The position numbers were made by a program, and so were the translations under genes. Of a DNA stretch of 64,000 bases, positions 8,346 to 16,039 are shown one piece after another. The stretch spans positions 310,001 to 374,000 of the forward strand of contig NZ_JADBDS010000006.1 of NCBI RefSeq assembly GCF_014873705.1, read 5' to 3'. Every line of letters begins with the position of its first letter. Positions within the stretch are counted from its first letter, which is position 1. The DNA is from Mycobacterium sp. OAS707. GTDB lineage: Bacteria > Actinomycetota > Actinomycetes > Mycobacteriales > Mycobacteriaceae. The notes below the pieces were generated by a model. The model was not told where the DNA came from, ran no database searches, and was given only the letters and a program-made list of their open reading frames with translations.

Positions 8346-8624
8346 ATGCGTCGCAAAGGCATGTTGTCGAGGATCGCGTACGTCGGCGGAGCCGCCATTG
8401 TTTCGGGCGGCATTGCGCTCGGGGGCGCAGGAATGGCGTCCGCGGCACCGGGTGACACGATCGATCAGCAGATCGGTCACGCCGGTACGTACTACAACCA
8501 TCAGCTGGGGCACCTTGGCACGTTCCTGAACCATCAGGTTGGCCATGCGGGCACCTACTACAGCGTCCAGACAGGCCGGGCGATCAAGGGCTTGCTGAAC
8601 AGTCTTCTCGGCAAGAGCAACTAG
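8346..8624 (+). CDS. Small secreted protein with 11-residue repeats
   Basis: A 92-residue product preceded by a strong AGAGGAG site. Residues 1-34 form a signal peptide (MRRKG start, hydrophobic core, cleavage near ASA-AP). The mature part is made of three successive 11-residue units of the form Q-[ILV]-G-H-[AL]-G-T-x-x-x-x (residues 42-52, 53-63, 64-74), then a fourth beginning QTGRA and a short amphipathic tail (KGLLNSLLGK). The histidine, glycine and aromatic spacing is unusual; hendecad repeats can make amphipathic helices, but glycine at two positions per unit argues for something looser. I do not recognise the family. A hairpin terminator follows. Confidence 0.82.
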   Translation: MRRKGMLSRIAYVGGAAIVSGGIALGGAGMASAAPGDTIDQQIGHAGTYYNHQLGHLGTFLNHQVGHAGTYYSVQTGRAIKGLLNSLLGKSN

Positions 8625-8631
8625 TCGCGCT

Positions 8632-8672
8632 ACGTGAGCAGGTGGCCGCGCTCTCGGCCACCTGCGCACACG
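8632..8672. terminator. Bidirectional hairpin terminator
   Basis: GCAGGTGGCC (8638-8647) pairs perfectly with GGCCACCTGC (8656-8665) around an 8-nt loop; outer bases ACGTG/CACGT extend the pairing imperfectly. It lies between the converging small secreted protein gene and DoxX gene. There is no long T run, as is usual for mycobacterial terminators. Confidence 0.65.
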
Positions 8673-8684
8673 TGAGTCAAGTTG

Positions 8685-9218
8685 TCAGGCTTCGGTTTTG
8701 GCCGGAGGCCGATAGAAAATGGCCAGCTGGCCGATGCCGCCGGCGAGGCCGAGCCCAGCCGAAATCAGCAGACCCCACCAGCCGTGCAGGAAGTCGTAGA
8801 GCCCCGACGTGCGGAACAGCGCGTAATCGAGGCTGAACTTGCCTGCCCCGATCGTGGCGACCGCGACCGCCGACACCGCGAGGATCAGGTTGTACTCCCA
8901 GCCCTCCTTGACAATGAAGAAGCCGTTGGGCCGGTGCACAGTCCACGCCGCGACGAGCATCAGCGCGACGAAGCCCGCCGCGGGAATCGGCGTCAGCAGT
9001 CCGACCGCCAAACCGATGCCCGCCGACATCTCCGTGGTGGCGGCGACGCGAGCGTGGAACATGCCCGGTTTCATTCCCATGCTGTCGAACCAGCCCGCGG
9101 TGCCCTTGAGCCCGCCAGGACCGAAGAACTTGTTGTAGCCGTGTGCGGCCATCGTCAGGCCCAGCACCACCCGAAGGATCAGCAGGCCGGTGTCGATCGC
9201 CGTGTGGTACGCAGTCAT
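8685..9218 (-). CDS. DoxX family membrane protein
   Basis: I place the start at ATG 9218 (MTAYHTAIDTG); the frame continues upstream but with non-membrane-like sequence. The 177-residue protein has four hydrophobic helices and the family signature HGYNKFFGPGG near the end of the first helix, plus GWEYNLIL. DoxX-type proteins are small inner-membrane proteins linked to redox balance, and in mycobacteria one member forms a complex with superoxide dismutase and a thiosulfate sulfurtransferase. No such partner is next to it here. It is followed at distance by the small secreted gene on the opposite strand. Confidence 0.88.
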   Translation of the reverse strand: MTAYHTAIDTGLLILRVVLGLTMAAHGYNKFFGPGGLKGTAGWFDSMGMKPGMFHARVAATTEMSAGIGLAVGLLTPIPAAGFVALMLVAAWTVHRPNGFFIVKEGWEYNLILAVSAVAVATIGAGKFSLDYALFRTSGLYDFLHGWWGLLISAGLGLAGGIGQLAIFYRPPAKTEA

Positions 9219-9240
9219 GTAACAAAATCTAGGCCATGTG

Positions 9241-10005
9241 TTAAACCGCCGCCCAGCCCCCGTCCACACTCAGCACGATCCCGTGGATGTTTGCCGCGTC
9301 GTCGCTGGCCAGGAAGACCACCGCCGCGGCGACCTCCGCGGGCGTGCTCAGCCGGCGCGACGGGATGCGGGCCAGCAGCGGCGCGGTGTGATCGGCGAAC
9401 TCCGCCTGGCGTTCGGTCGCGATCGGCCCGGGAGCGACGGCGTTCACTCGGACACCGGACGGCCCGTACTCGTCGGCCCACGCCTGGGTGAACGAATGCA
9501 TCACGGCCTTGTTGGCGTTGTAGACCGCCGAACCCGCCATGCCGCGAAGCCCGGCGATCGACCCGATGTTGACGATCGCGCCCCCACCTCGCTGCACCAT
9601 GGCCGGCGCCACCACACCGGTGAGCAGAAACGGAGCAAACACGTTGACCGCGAACGCATCTCGCAGCAATTCTTCGGAGACCTCGGCCGTCGGCGTCGGC
9701 ATCAGTAGCATCGCCGCATTGTTGACCAGGACGTCGAGCTGGCCTCCCGCGGCGGCGGTGGCGTGCGTGGCCAGGCGCCTTACCTCGCGCTCGCCCGCAC
9801 CGAGATCGGCCATGACGAATTCCGCAGTGCCGCCTGCGGCCTTTATGTCCGCGACGACGGCATCGCCGCGGTACTTGTCGCGGCCGCTGACAACAACGAA
9901 TGCGCCCTCCGCCGCCAACGCTCTCGCGATCGCGACGCCGAGACCGCCGGTGGAACCGGTAACCAGTGCTGTGCGGCCAGCGAGCCGCGCGTTGTTTGAA
10001 CCCAT
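9241..10005 (-). CDS. Short-chain dehydrogenase/reductase (SDR)
   Basis: Start at ATG 10005 gives 254 residues. It has the cofactor motif TGSTGGLG (16-23), NNAAM after the fourth strand, the catalytic Ser in IVNIGSIAG, YNANK as the Tyr-Lys pair and the terminal LSVDGGWAAV typical of classical SDRs. A basic residue in VVSGRDKYRG suggests NADP(H). It is divergent from the TetR gene with only 24 bp between the two ATGs; this pairing usually means the TetR protein represses the reductase gene. Substrate unknown. Confidence 0.92.
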   Translation of the reverse strand: MGSNNARLAGRTALVTGSTGGLGVAIARALAAEGAFVVVSGRDKYRGDAVVADIKAAGGTAEFVMADLGAGEREVRRLATHATAAAGGQLDVLVNNAAMLLMPTPTAEVSEELLRDAFAVNVFAPFLLTGVVAPAMVQRGGGAIVNIGSIAGLRGMAGSAVYNANKAVMHSFTQAWADEYGPSGVRVNAVAPGPIATERQAEFADHTAPLLARIPSRRLSTPAEVAAAVVFLASDDAANIHGIVLSVDGGWAAV

Positions 10006-10029
10006 GGCTCCACTGGTACGCTTGCAAAA

Positions 10030-10635
10030 ATGGACCAGCAAGTCCAGAAGCTGACGGCCAAGGGTCAGGCGACGCGACAGCGCATCATCGAAGGGGCGGC
10101 CGCCGAGATCCGGGACCGCGGGGTGGCCGCCACCACGCTCGACGATATTCGAGCGCGCACCCGAACCTCCAAAAGCCAGCTGTTCCATTACTTCCCGGAC
10201 GGCAAGGAGCAGTTGCTGCTCGCCGTCGCCGAGCATGAGGCACAGATGGTTCTCGACGATCAGCAGCCCTATCTCGGCGCGTTGACATCGTGGGCGGCAT
10301 GGCAGCGGTGGCGCGACGCGGTCGTGGACCGATATCGCAGGCAGGGTCAACATTGCCCGCTCGGCGTGCTGATGTCCGAGATCGGTCGCAGCACACCGGG
10401 CGCTCAGGCGGTGACGAAGGCGCTGATGCGCCAGTGGCACGACGAGATCACCGCGGGCGTGCGGCACATGCAATCACAGGGCAAGGTCAATGCCAGGCTG
10501 GACGCCGATCGGGTGGCCGCCGCGCTGCTCGCCGGAATCCAGGGCGGCGTCGGCGTGATGCTGGCGACGGGCGATCTGGGCTATCTCGAGGCCGCCCTCG
10601 ACGTCGGCATCTCGTCGCTGCGCGAAGCGGATTAG
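10030..10635 (+). CDS. TetR/AcrR family regulator
   Basis: A 201-residue regulator. The N-terminal helix-turn-helix covers about residues 12-60 (RQRIIEGAAAEIRDRG, TTLDDIRARTRTSKSQLFHYF); the C-terminal helical part contains WRDAVVDRYRRQG, CPLGVLMSEIG and a late AALLAGIQGG, as in the TetR subgroup that often controls NAD(P)-dependent oxidoreductases. With 24 bp separating it from the divergent SDR start, the operator must overlap both promoters; both mRNAs may be leaderless. Its stop overlaps the convergent HxlR gene by 4 bp. Confidence 0.91.
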   Translation: MDQQVQKLTAKGQATRQRIIEGAAAEIRDRGVAATTLDDIRARTRTSKSQLFHYFPDGKEQLLLAVAEHEAQMVLDDQQPYLGALTSWAAWQRWRDAVVDRYRRQGQHCPLGVLMSEIGRSTPGAQAVTKALMRQWHDEITAGVRHMQSQGKVNARLDADRVAAALLAGIQGGVGVMLATGDLGYLEAALDVGISSLREAD

Positions 10636-10961
10636 GCGGCCCCGGTGGCCATGTGCCGCTTACCCCACGTGCACATCGCCTCGGTCACGGGCCGCAGCGA
10701 TTCGCCGTATTCGGTCAGCGAGTACTCGACGCGCGGCGGCACTTCGGCGAACACCTCGCGGCGGACGATGCCATCGGTCTCCAGTTCGCGCAGTTGACGA
10801 GTCAACACGCGGTCGCTGATTCCCCTCGTCTTGCGCTTGAGTTCGGCGAAGCGATGCGGCCCGGTGTGCATCATGTGAAAGATCAGCACGGCCTTCCATT
10901 TGCCGCCGATGACCTCGAGCGTTGCCTCTACCGGACAGTTGAACTGATCGTCCACACCCAC
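10632..10961 (-). CDS. HxlR family winged-helix regulator
   Basis: A 109-residue HxlR protein, normal length for the family, starting at GTG 10961 (or GTG 10955). The hallmark N-terminal segment CPVEATLEVIGGKWK contains the conserved Cys9 used by several members to sense quinones or electrophiles. Then come FAELKRKTRGISDRVLTRQLREL (recognition helix, about 38-60) and the wing RREVFAEVPPRVEYSLTEYG. It is divergent from an NAD(P)-binding reductase gene 69 bp away, a classic HxlR-oxidoreductase pairing, so it probably responds to oxidative or electrophile stress. Confidence 0.91.
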   Translation of the reverse strand: MGVDDQFNCPVEATLEVIGGKWKAVLIFHMMHTGPHRFAELKRKTRGISDRVLTRQLRELETDGIVRREVFAEVPPRVEYSLTEYGESLRPVTEAMCTWGKRHMATGAA

Positions 10962-10984
10962 CTCCCGGTCAGTAGCTCACCTCA

Positions 10985-10996
10985 AAGTGCGTACTT
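10985..10996. promoter_or_regulatory. Candidate HxlR operator
   Basis: AAGT-gcgt-ACTT is a perfect dyad in the 69-bp divergent region between the HxlR gene and the reductase gene. Short AGT...ACT dyads of this kind fit HxlR-family operators. Assignment rests on position and symmetry only. Confidence 0.45.
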
Positions 10997-11030
10997 ATCG
11001 GTGTCCGCCCTCGGCCGTAGCGTAGCCCCA

Positions 11031-11642
11031 ATGAAGATCGCAATCATCGGAGCAGGCAACGTCGGTCGCGCACTCGGCGGGGCATGGAGCGCAGACCACG
11101 ACATCACTTACGGCGTCCGCTCCCCCGACGACGGCAAGTACGCCGACCTCGACACGCCCGTTTCAACCAACGATGCGGCCGCGGCCGCCGGCGACGTCGT
11201 CGTGCTGTGCACGCCGTGGCAGGGCACCGAGGAAGCGGTCAAGGCATGCGGCGACCTCACGGGCAAGGTGCTCATCGACTGCACCAACCCGCTGACCCCC
11301 GACTTTTCCGCGTTGGAGGTCGGGCACACCACATCGGGGGCCGAGCAGGTCGCGGCGTGGGCGCCGGGGGCGCGGGTGTGCAAGGCGATGAACCAGATCG
11401 GCGCCCCGATGATGGATCACCCTCAATTGCCAAGCGCGCCCGTCATGTTCGTCTGCGGTGACGACGACGAGGCCAAGCAGGTCACCGCCGAGCTGGTTAC
11501 GCAGTTGGGCTTCGAGGCGGTCGACGCGGGCGACCTCACACTGGCCCGACTGCTCGAACCGTACGCGTTGGTGTGGATCCACCTTGCGTTGCGTCGCGGC
11601 TTCGGCACCAATTGGGCCTTCGGGTTACTGCGCGGGACCTAG
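11031..11642 (+). CDS. NAD(P)-binding oxidoreductase, F420-dependent NADP reductase-like
   Basis: A 203-residue Rossmann protein. It opens with MKIAIIGAGNVGRALGGAW (GxGxxG), contains VVLCTPWQGTEEAV, DCTNPL and GARVCKAMNQIG, and matches the family named after NADPH:F420 oxidoreductase (FNO) and related NAD(P)-binding proteins. Many mycobacterial members are not true FNO enzymes and their substrates are unknown, so F420 reduction is only a possibility. The neighbouring HxlR regulator suggests a role in handling electrophiles or quinones. The end overlaps by 18 bp the convergent acyltransferase-like gene. Confidence 0.82.
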   Translation: MKIAIIGAGNVGRALGGAWSADHDITYGVRSPDDGKYADLDTPVSTNDAAAAAGDVVVLCTPWQGTEEAVKACGDLTGKVLIDCTNPLTPDFSALEVGHTTSGAEQVAAWAPGARVCKAMNQIGAPMMDHPQLPSAPVMFVCGDDDEAKQVTAELVTQLGFEAVDAGDLTLARLLEPYALVWIHLALRRGFGTNWAFGLLRGT

Positions 11643-12890
11643 CGCGCGTTCCAGCCGATCGACATAGGCGTCGATGTCGCCGATCGCCGACGCTGCGTGC
11701 ACACTGATCGCGATGGTGTCGCCGATGCCGTGCACGCCGTGCGTCAGGCCCATCATCGGCGAGAGCCCCGGATAGCCCGCGGTCAACACCACCGGCAAGT
11801 CACCGAAATACAGATCTGCCGGCCCCCTGTTGACGCTCGAGACGACGGTGTTACCCGTGACGGTCGGCGATCGCACCAACGGGTCGAATTGGTTGACGCC
11901 CCAGCGCAATAGGATTGCAGGTACCGCCGCGGATGCCCTACTGGCAGCCAACATCGCCGGATGCGCGGCCCTGCGGCGGCGATCGGCAAGATCGCCGACG
12001 ATCCTGGCGGTGCGCGCGTCGATGTCCAATTGGGGATACAGTCCGATGCCGACGTTGCCGAAGTGGTTGTTCGCCTTGCGGACACCGGTTTTCGCCATCG
12101 GCACCTCGGCGCCCAGCGTCGACGCGTCGTCACCTAGCTCCTCCAGGTGTCCCGCCAGCGCGGTGGACACCGCCGCCAGCACCCCGACCGTCACGGTCGG
12201 GCCCGCCAGACCGGCGCGCTTCCTGACCACAGTGCGGACACTCCGCAGACCGTCAGGCGGGGTGTTGCATCGCAGCGCCGGGCGCGAATTGGCTTGCGGC
12301 GGAACGAGCCCCGCCTCGGTATCGTGAACCAACTGCTGATGTGCCCGGGCGGCCCGAATGCTGCGCCACGGCAGCGCTGCGCCCCGAAACGGCGGTGGTG
12401 CCGGCACGGGCGGTACCGGTTTCGCGCGGCCGAACAGCCACGCCGCCAGCGCCGACGACCGGATGCCGTCGCCGAGCGCATGAGCGGCCTGCAGCACCGC
12501 CACCGTCCCAACGCCGCTACCGGGTATCCCTTCGACAGCTGTGAACACGTGCAGTCGCCACGCCATCTCGCAAGGGTCGAGTTGGTGGTCGGCCAGCGCT
12601 GCTACAGCGGTGAGGCAACCCGGCCAGGTGTTGTCGGCGAGATCGTGCACAACGAACTGATCGGACCTGATGTGGCCGGTCACCCAAGCGGGATAGCGCA
12701 CGGGATTGCTGTCTTCGATGCGCAGCCGCAACTCGGGGCATGCCCAAGCTCGCCCGCGTATCGCGTCCACCGCACGGTCGGATTCGGACACCTCGCCCGC
12801 GAACGCGTAAAGCAGGAACGAATCGTTGGGAATCTTGGCCGACATCCAATACGTTTGCGCATCGACCGCCGAGAGCCGACGGACCATCAT
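11625..12890 (-). CDS. WS/DGAT-like acyltransferase with altered HHxxxDG motif
   Basis: A 421-residue protein, a little shorter than the usual 450-470 residues of mycobacterial wax-ester synthase/diacylglycerol acyltransferases. Overall pattern fits: LSAVDAQTYW near the N-terminus, a CoA-dependent acyltransferase core, a VNRGP segment resembling the family NVRGP motif, and a C-terminal ISVHAASAIGDIDAYVDRLE. The active-site motif is A136-H137-A-L-G-D141-G142: the second His (the catalytic one in this superfamily) and the DG are kept, the first His is Ala. Storage-lipid synthesis is possible; another acyl transfer is equally open. It is divergent from an SDR gene with 23 bp between starts. Confidence 0.72.
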   Translation of the reverse strand: MMVRRLSAVDAQTYWMSAKIPNDSFLLYAFAGEVSESDRAVDAIRGRAWACPELRLRIEDSNPVRYPAWVTGHIRSDQFVVHDLADNTWPGCLTAVAALADHQLDPCEMAWRLHVFTAVEGIPGSGVGTVAVLQAAHALGDGIRSSALAAWLFGRAKPVPPVPAPPPFRGAALPWRSIRAARAHQQLVHDTEAGLVPPQANSRPALRCNTPPDGLRSVRTVVRKRAGLAGPTVTVGVLAAVSTALAGHLEELGDDASTLGAEVPMAKTGVRKANNHFGNVGIGLYPQLDIDARTARIVGDLADRRRRAAHPAMLAASRASAAVPAILLRWGVNQFDPLVRSPTVTGNTVVSSVNRGPADLYFGDLPVVLTAGYPGLSPMMGLTHGVHGIGDTIAISVHAASAIGDIDAYVDRLERALGPAQ

Positions 12891-12913
12891 GTCTAGAGGC
12901 TATTGTCTGGCCC

Positions 12914-13714
12914 ATGCTTCCGCCTATAAGCGCCGACAGCGCCGTCATAGTCACCGGTGCGTCGTCGGGTATCGGCGAGGAGATCGCCCGTGAATTCGCG
13001 CGCCGCGGTTACCGATTGGTTTTGGTGGCGCGCAGGGCCGACCGACTGCGCCGCATCGCCGAGGAACTGGGCGGACGCGCCCATGTATTGCCGCTCGATC
13101 TGTCGAACCGTGACGAAAGGGCCACGCTGCCCGACCAGGTGGCCGCGCTGGGGCTGGTGGCGGAGGTCGTGGTCAACAACGCGGGGCTCGCAACGCTTGG
13201 CCCGATCGCCGAATCCGACGTCCAAGCCGAACTCAACCTGGTCGAAGTCGATGTCGCCGCGGTGGTGGACCTCTGCTGTCGGTTCGTCCCCGCAATGGTG
13301 AAGCGAGGACGCGGAGCGGTGCTCAACGTCGCATCGGTCGGCGCGTTCGGCCCCGTTCCGGGTCAGGCCTCCTACGGCGCGGCCAAGGCGTTCGTGCTGT
13401 CCTACACGCAGGCGCTGCGCGAAGAACTGGGCGACACGGGCGTCACCGCCAGCGCCTTGTGCCCTGGGCCGGTCTACACCGGGTTTCTCGAGTCCTACGG
13501 CATCGCGGACGAGGAAACCGAGAAGACACTGCCGAAGTTCCTCTGGCAACAGCCTGACGCCGTGGCCAGGGTCGCGGTCAAGGGTCTCGCGTCAGGCAAG
13601 GGTGTGATCGTTCCCGGTGCGGCCAACCGGATCGCGGCGGTGGTCAACCACCACTCACCGCGTGGACTGCTCACCCGACTGGTGGCGCGCAACCATCCGG
13701 GACTGAAGAAGTAA
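12914..13714 (+). CDS. Short-chain dehydrogenase/reductase (SDR)
   Basis: Start at ATG 12914 gives 266 residues. TGASSGIGEEIAREFARRG is the cofactor site (residues 13-20 core), VARRAD indicates NADP(H), NNAGLA follows, and the catalytic set is Ser in NVASVGAF plus YGAAKAF. The C-terminal part (PDAVARVAVKGLASGKGVIVPG, then GLLTRLVARNHPG) matches SDRs related to ketoacyl reductases acting on long acyl chains. Divergent from the WS/DGAT-like gene, so the two may belong to one lipid pathway. Convergent with the downstream hydrolase, with repeat copy B between. Confidence 0.9.
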   Translation: MLPPISADSAVIVTGASSGIGEEIAREFARRGYRLVLVARRADRLRRIAEELGGRAHVLPLDLSNRDERATLPDQVAALGLVAEVVVNNAGLATLGPIAESDVQAELNLVEVDVAAVVDLCCRFVPAMVKRGRGAVLNVASVGAFGPVPGQASYGAAKAFVLSYTQALREELGDTGVTASALCPGPVYTGFLESYGIADEETEKTLPKFLWQQPDAVARVAVKGLASGKGVIVPGAANRIAAVVNHHSPRGLLTRLVARNHPGLKK

Positions 13715-13732
13715 AACGGGGAGCCAGCCGGC

Positions 13733-13777
13733 GGCGACAAAGTCGCGCACGGCGACAAAGTCGCTCAGAGCTGGGCA
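13733..13777. repeat. Interspersed palindromic repeat, copy B (left arm degenerate)
   Basis: Two direct GCGACAAAGTCGC units (13734-13746 and 13752-13764) followed by CTCAGAGCTGGGCA (13765-13777 region), matching the core and right arm of copies A and C. The outer left arm is not recognisable. It separates convergent SDR and alpha/beta hydrolase genes. Confidence 0.75.
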
Positions 13778-13827
13778 AAAATAGAAGTGGCCTTCCGGGC
13801 GGCGCACGGCGCGCCGCCACCGATCGA

Positions 13828-14727
13828 CTAAGCCTGCCCGACGAAGTCGACGATGCGCCGCGCAACCACCTCGGGCTGATCGAGCTGAAGGAAGTGCCCG
13901 CCATCCTCGACGAGCACGACCTCGCTCTCCTCGGGCAACACCCGCTCGATCCACGGCGTGTAGTCCTCCGAGCAGCCGTCGTCGGTGCCGTGCAGATACA
14001 GCGTCGGCAGCCGCGGCGCCTCCAGCCAGTGCTTGTTGAGCTGTGCGTACTGCGCAGGCGGACGGGTGCCGCGGATGGTCGCGCGATAGAACGCCAGCGC
14101 GGCACGCCATCGCTCGGGCGCACCGATCGCGTCCTCGACGTAGCGCAGATCCTGGTCGGCACGATAGCCCGGTGACCACCTCCGCCACAGCCGAGGTATC
14201 ACCCACGACGCGGAACGCTCTGGTAGCCAAGGCAATTGGAAGTAGGCGAGATACCAGGACAAAAGCAGCTGACGCGGCAGCTTCGCGGCCAACCGGGCCA
14301 CTTGTGGTACCCGACCGAGCGGCCGGAACGCGGCGCTGAACGGCACCGACATGATCACCGCCTTGCTGAACGGGCTGTCCGGCATCGCCGCTAGCCCGGC
14401 GCCGGCGAGCGCCCCCCAGTCGTGGCCGATGAACACGTCGCGTCCGGTCGGGCCGGCGGCCTGCAGCACCCGCAGCGCGTCGTCCATGTACGCGCCGACG
14501 TGGTAACTGCCATCCGAGGGCAACGAGGACGGCGCGTAGCCGCGCATGAACGGTGCCACCACCCGCCATCCCGCGTCCACCAAGGTCGGCGCGACCTTGC
14601 GCCACCCGTAAGCGGTATCTGGAAAACCGTGCAGGCACAACGCTATTGGTGCGTCCGCCGGACCCCACGTCAACGCGCGCAACTGCACGGTCGGCGCCGC
14701 CACGTCGAGCCATTGAGGTTGCATCAC
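13828..14727 (-). CDS. Alpha/beta hydrolase, epoxide hydrolase/dehalogenase-like
   Basis: A 299-residue hydrolase. CLHGFPDTAYGW (31-42) gives the HGFP oxyanion turn, the nucleophile is Asp103 in IGHDWGA (as in epoxide hydrolases and haloalkane dehalogenases rather than a Ser esterase), and His278 lies in EDGGHFLQLDQPE. The cap region (about 130-215) is rich in Trp and Arg. An epoxide substrate is the most common case in mycobacteria but is not proved. Its ATG is 2 bp after the stop of the second Mce-associated gene, so it is likely the last gene of the mce transcript. Confidence 0.87.
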   Translation of the reverse strand: MMQPQWLDVAAPTVQLRALTWGPADAPIALCLHGFPDTAYGWRKVAPTLVDAGWRVVAPFMRGYAPSSLPSDGSYHVGAYMDDALRVLQAAGPTGRDVFIGHDWGALAGAGLAAMPDSPFSKAVIMSVPFSAAFRPLGRVPQVARLAAKLPRQLLLSWYLAYFQLPWLPERSASWVIPRLWRRWSPGYRADQDLRYVEDAIGAPERWRAALAFYRATIRGTRPPAQYAQLNKHWLEAPRLPTLYLHGTDDGCSEDYTPWIERVLPEESEVVLVEDGGHFLQLDQPEVVARRIVDFVGQA

Positions 14728-14729
14728 TG

Positions 14730-15380
14730 CTACACCGGGTCGAACTTGGAGATCAGCCAGTGATCGCCGACCTTGTCCATCGTCACCCGCACACTCGAGG
14801 CGGTATCGGTCGGCGCGTCCTGACCGACGATCACCGTCTGGTTGACGAACACCAACACCACGGCGTGGCGCGGATTGGCCGACACCGATGCCGCCGCGGG
14901 AACCGTTGCCACCGCGGAGATCTGCTTCTGCTTGGCGCCCGGGATCACGACGTCGTTGGTCAGCGAGGTGTACGAGTCGCGGAAGTCTCCGGTCAACAAG
15001 TCGCGCGCGGCGTGGAGTTGCTGCTCCACGGTGTCGGGCTTGTAGGACAGCAACGCGACGGTGCTGTCCTTGGCGGCTTTCAGCGACTCATCGCGCGCCG
15101 ACTCGTCGTTGCGCACCGAATTGTCCATCCACTTCAGGTATCCGGCGCCCAGCGCAAGCAGCAGCGCTATCGCGGGCAGTACCCCGAAGGCGAATACCCG
15201 CGCCCATTGGATCTTCCGCTTGGGCTTGTCCGGTTCAGCGGGTTCCGTTGACTCATCGACATTTTCGGCGTCGTCGGCCGCGTCCGCCTCGGCGACCGCA
15301 TCTTCGACCTGCTCGGTATCCGTGTCGGAAGGCACAGTGGTCTCTTCTTCTGTGGTCTGGTCTTGGCTGTGGTTACTCAT
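14730..15380 (-). CDS. Mce-associated membrane protein (second copy)
   Basis: A 216-residue bitopic protein with a very acidic N-terminal cytoplasmic part (residues 1-52), a basic KPKRK stop, one transmembrane helix (about 62-82) and an extracytoplasmic domain with LHAARDLLTGDFRDSYTSLT, the hallmark of Mas proteins. Mas proteins accompany mce operons and stabilise or regulate the Mce transporter. It overlaps the preceding mas gene by 4 bp (ATGA). Confidence 0.86.
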   Translation of the reverse strand: MSNHSQDQTTEEETTVPSDTDTEQVEDAVAEADAADDAENVDESTEPAEPDKPKRKIQWARVFAFGVLPAIALLLALGAGYLKWMDNSVRNDESARDESLKAAKDSTVALLSYKPDTVEQQLHAARDLLTGDFRDSYTSLTNDVVIPGAKQKQISAVATVPAAASVSANPRHAVVLVFVNQTVIVGQDAPTDTASSVRVTMDKVGDHWLISKFDPV

Positions 15381-16039
15381 GGCACGAACTCCACGTTGGA
15401 GACCTTGGCCTCATCCCCGACCTTCTGCACCGTGAGGCGCATTCGCCACGCGCGCGGCGCTTGGTCGGGCGCACCGGCATTGGAGGTTTTGACCGTCACC
15501 GCAACCAAGACCTGAGCACCGTTGGCGGTGATGGATTGCGGCTCGAGCCCTGCCTCGGCGATGGTGCCCTCCGACTTGGATTGCGCCTGCTTGACGACCT
15601 CCATGAACGGCTGAGCGCGCTTCTGGAAGTCGTCGTAGAAGGTGCCGGTCGCAGAGTCGAGGATGCGCTGCACATCCGCGTCCGCGTGCTGCCAGTCGAT
15701 CGACGTCAGGTTCAACGCACCCTGCCTGCCGACGGACAGGAACAGCTTCTGTTGCTCATCGGCCTGATGCGACTGATACGCGCGGAAGCCCAGCCAACCC
15801 GTCAAGCCCGCCAGTGCGACCACCAGAACCAGACCGGCGATCATCGCCAGCCGCACGTGCGACATCCGCGGCTTGGCCGGTGCGGTTTCCTCCTCCGAAG
15901 CTTCGTCGGCAACTTCCGTAGCGTCGTCGGTGGCCTCGTCCGTCTTCGCCGCGTCCGAAAGTTCGCTACCGCCCGATTCCGGCTCGGCGGCTGTCGACTC
16001 GGTCAGTTCCCCTTCGGGGGCAGCAGCATCGTCTGCCAT
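15377..16039 (-). CDS. Mce-associated membrane protein (first copy)
   Basis: A 220-residue protein with an acidic N-terminal region (1-55), one transmembrane segment (about 62-84) and a periplasmic domain (ILDSATGTFYDDFQKRAQPFMEVV) of the Mas family. Its ATG, behind a strong GAGGAG, lies 37 bp inside the 3' end of mceF, a longer overlap than elsewhere in this operon; no later Met is available, so the overlap seems real. Together with the next gene it forms the usual pair of Mas proteins downstream of mceF. Confidence 0.86.
   Translation of the reverse strand: MADDAAAPEGELTESTAAEPESGGSELSDAAKTDEATDDATEVADEASEEETAPAKPRMSHVRLAMIAGLVLVVALAGLTGWLGFRAYQSHQADEQQKLFLSVGRQGALNLTSIDWQHADADVQRILDSATGTFYDDFQKRAQPFMEVVKQAQSKSEGTIAEAGLEPQSITANGAQVLVAVTVKTSNAGAPDQAPRAWRMRLTVQKVGDEAKVSNVEFVP

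Noticed and set aside
8256..8669. Minus-strand 137-codon frame across the small repeat-protein gene
   Set aside because: It is opposite a gene with a signal peptide, strong ribosome site and terminator, and has no coding features itself.
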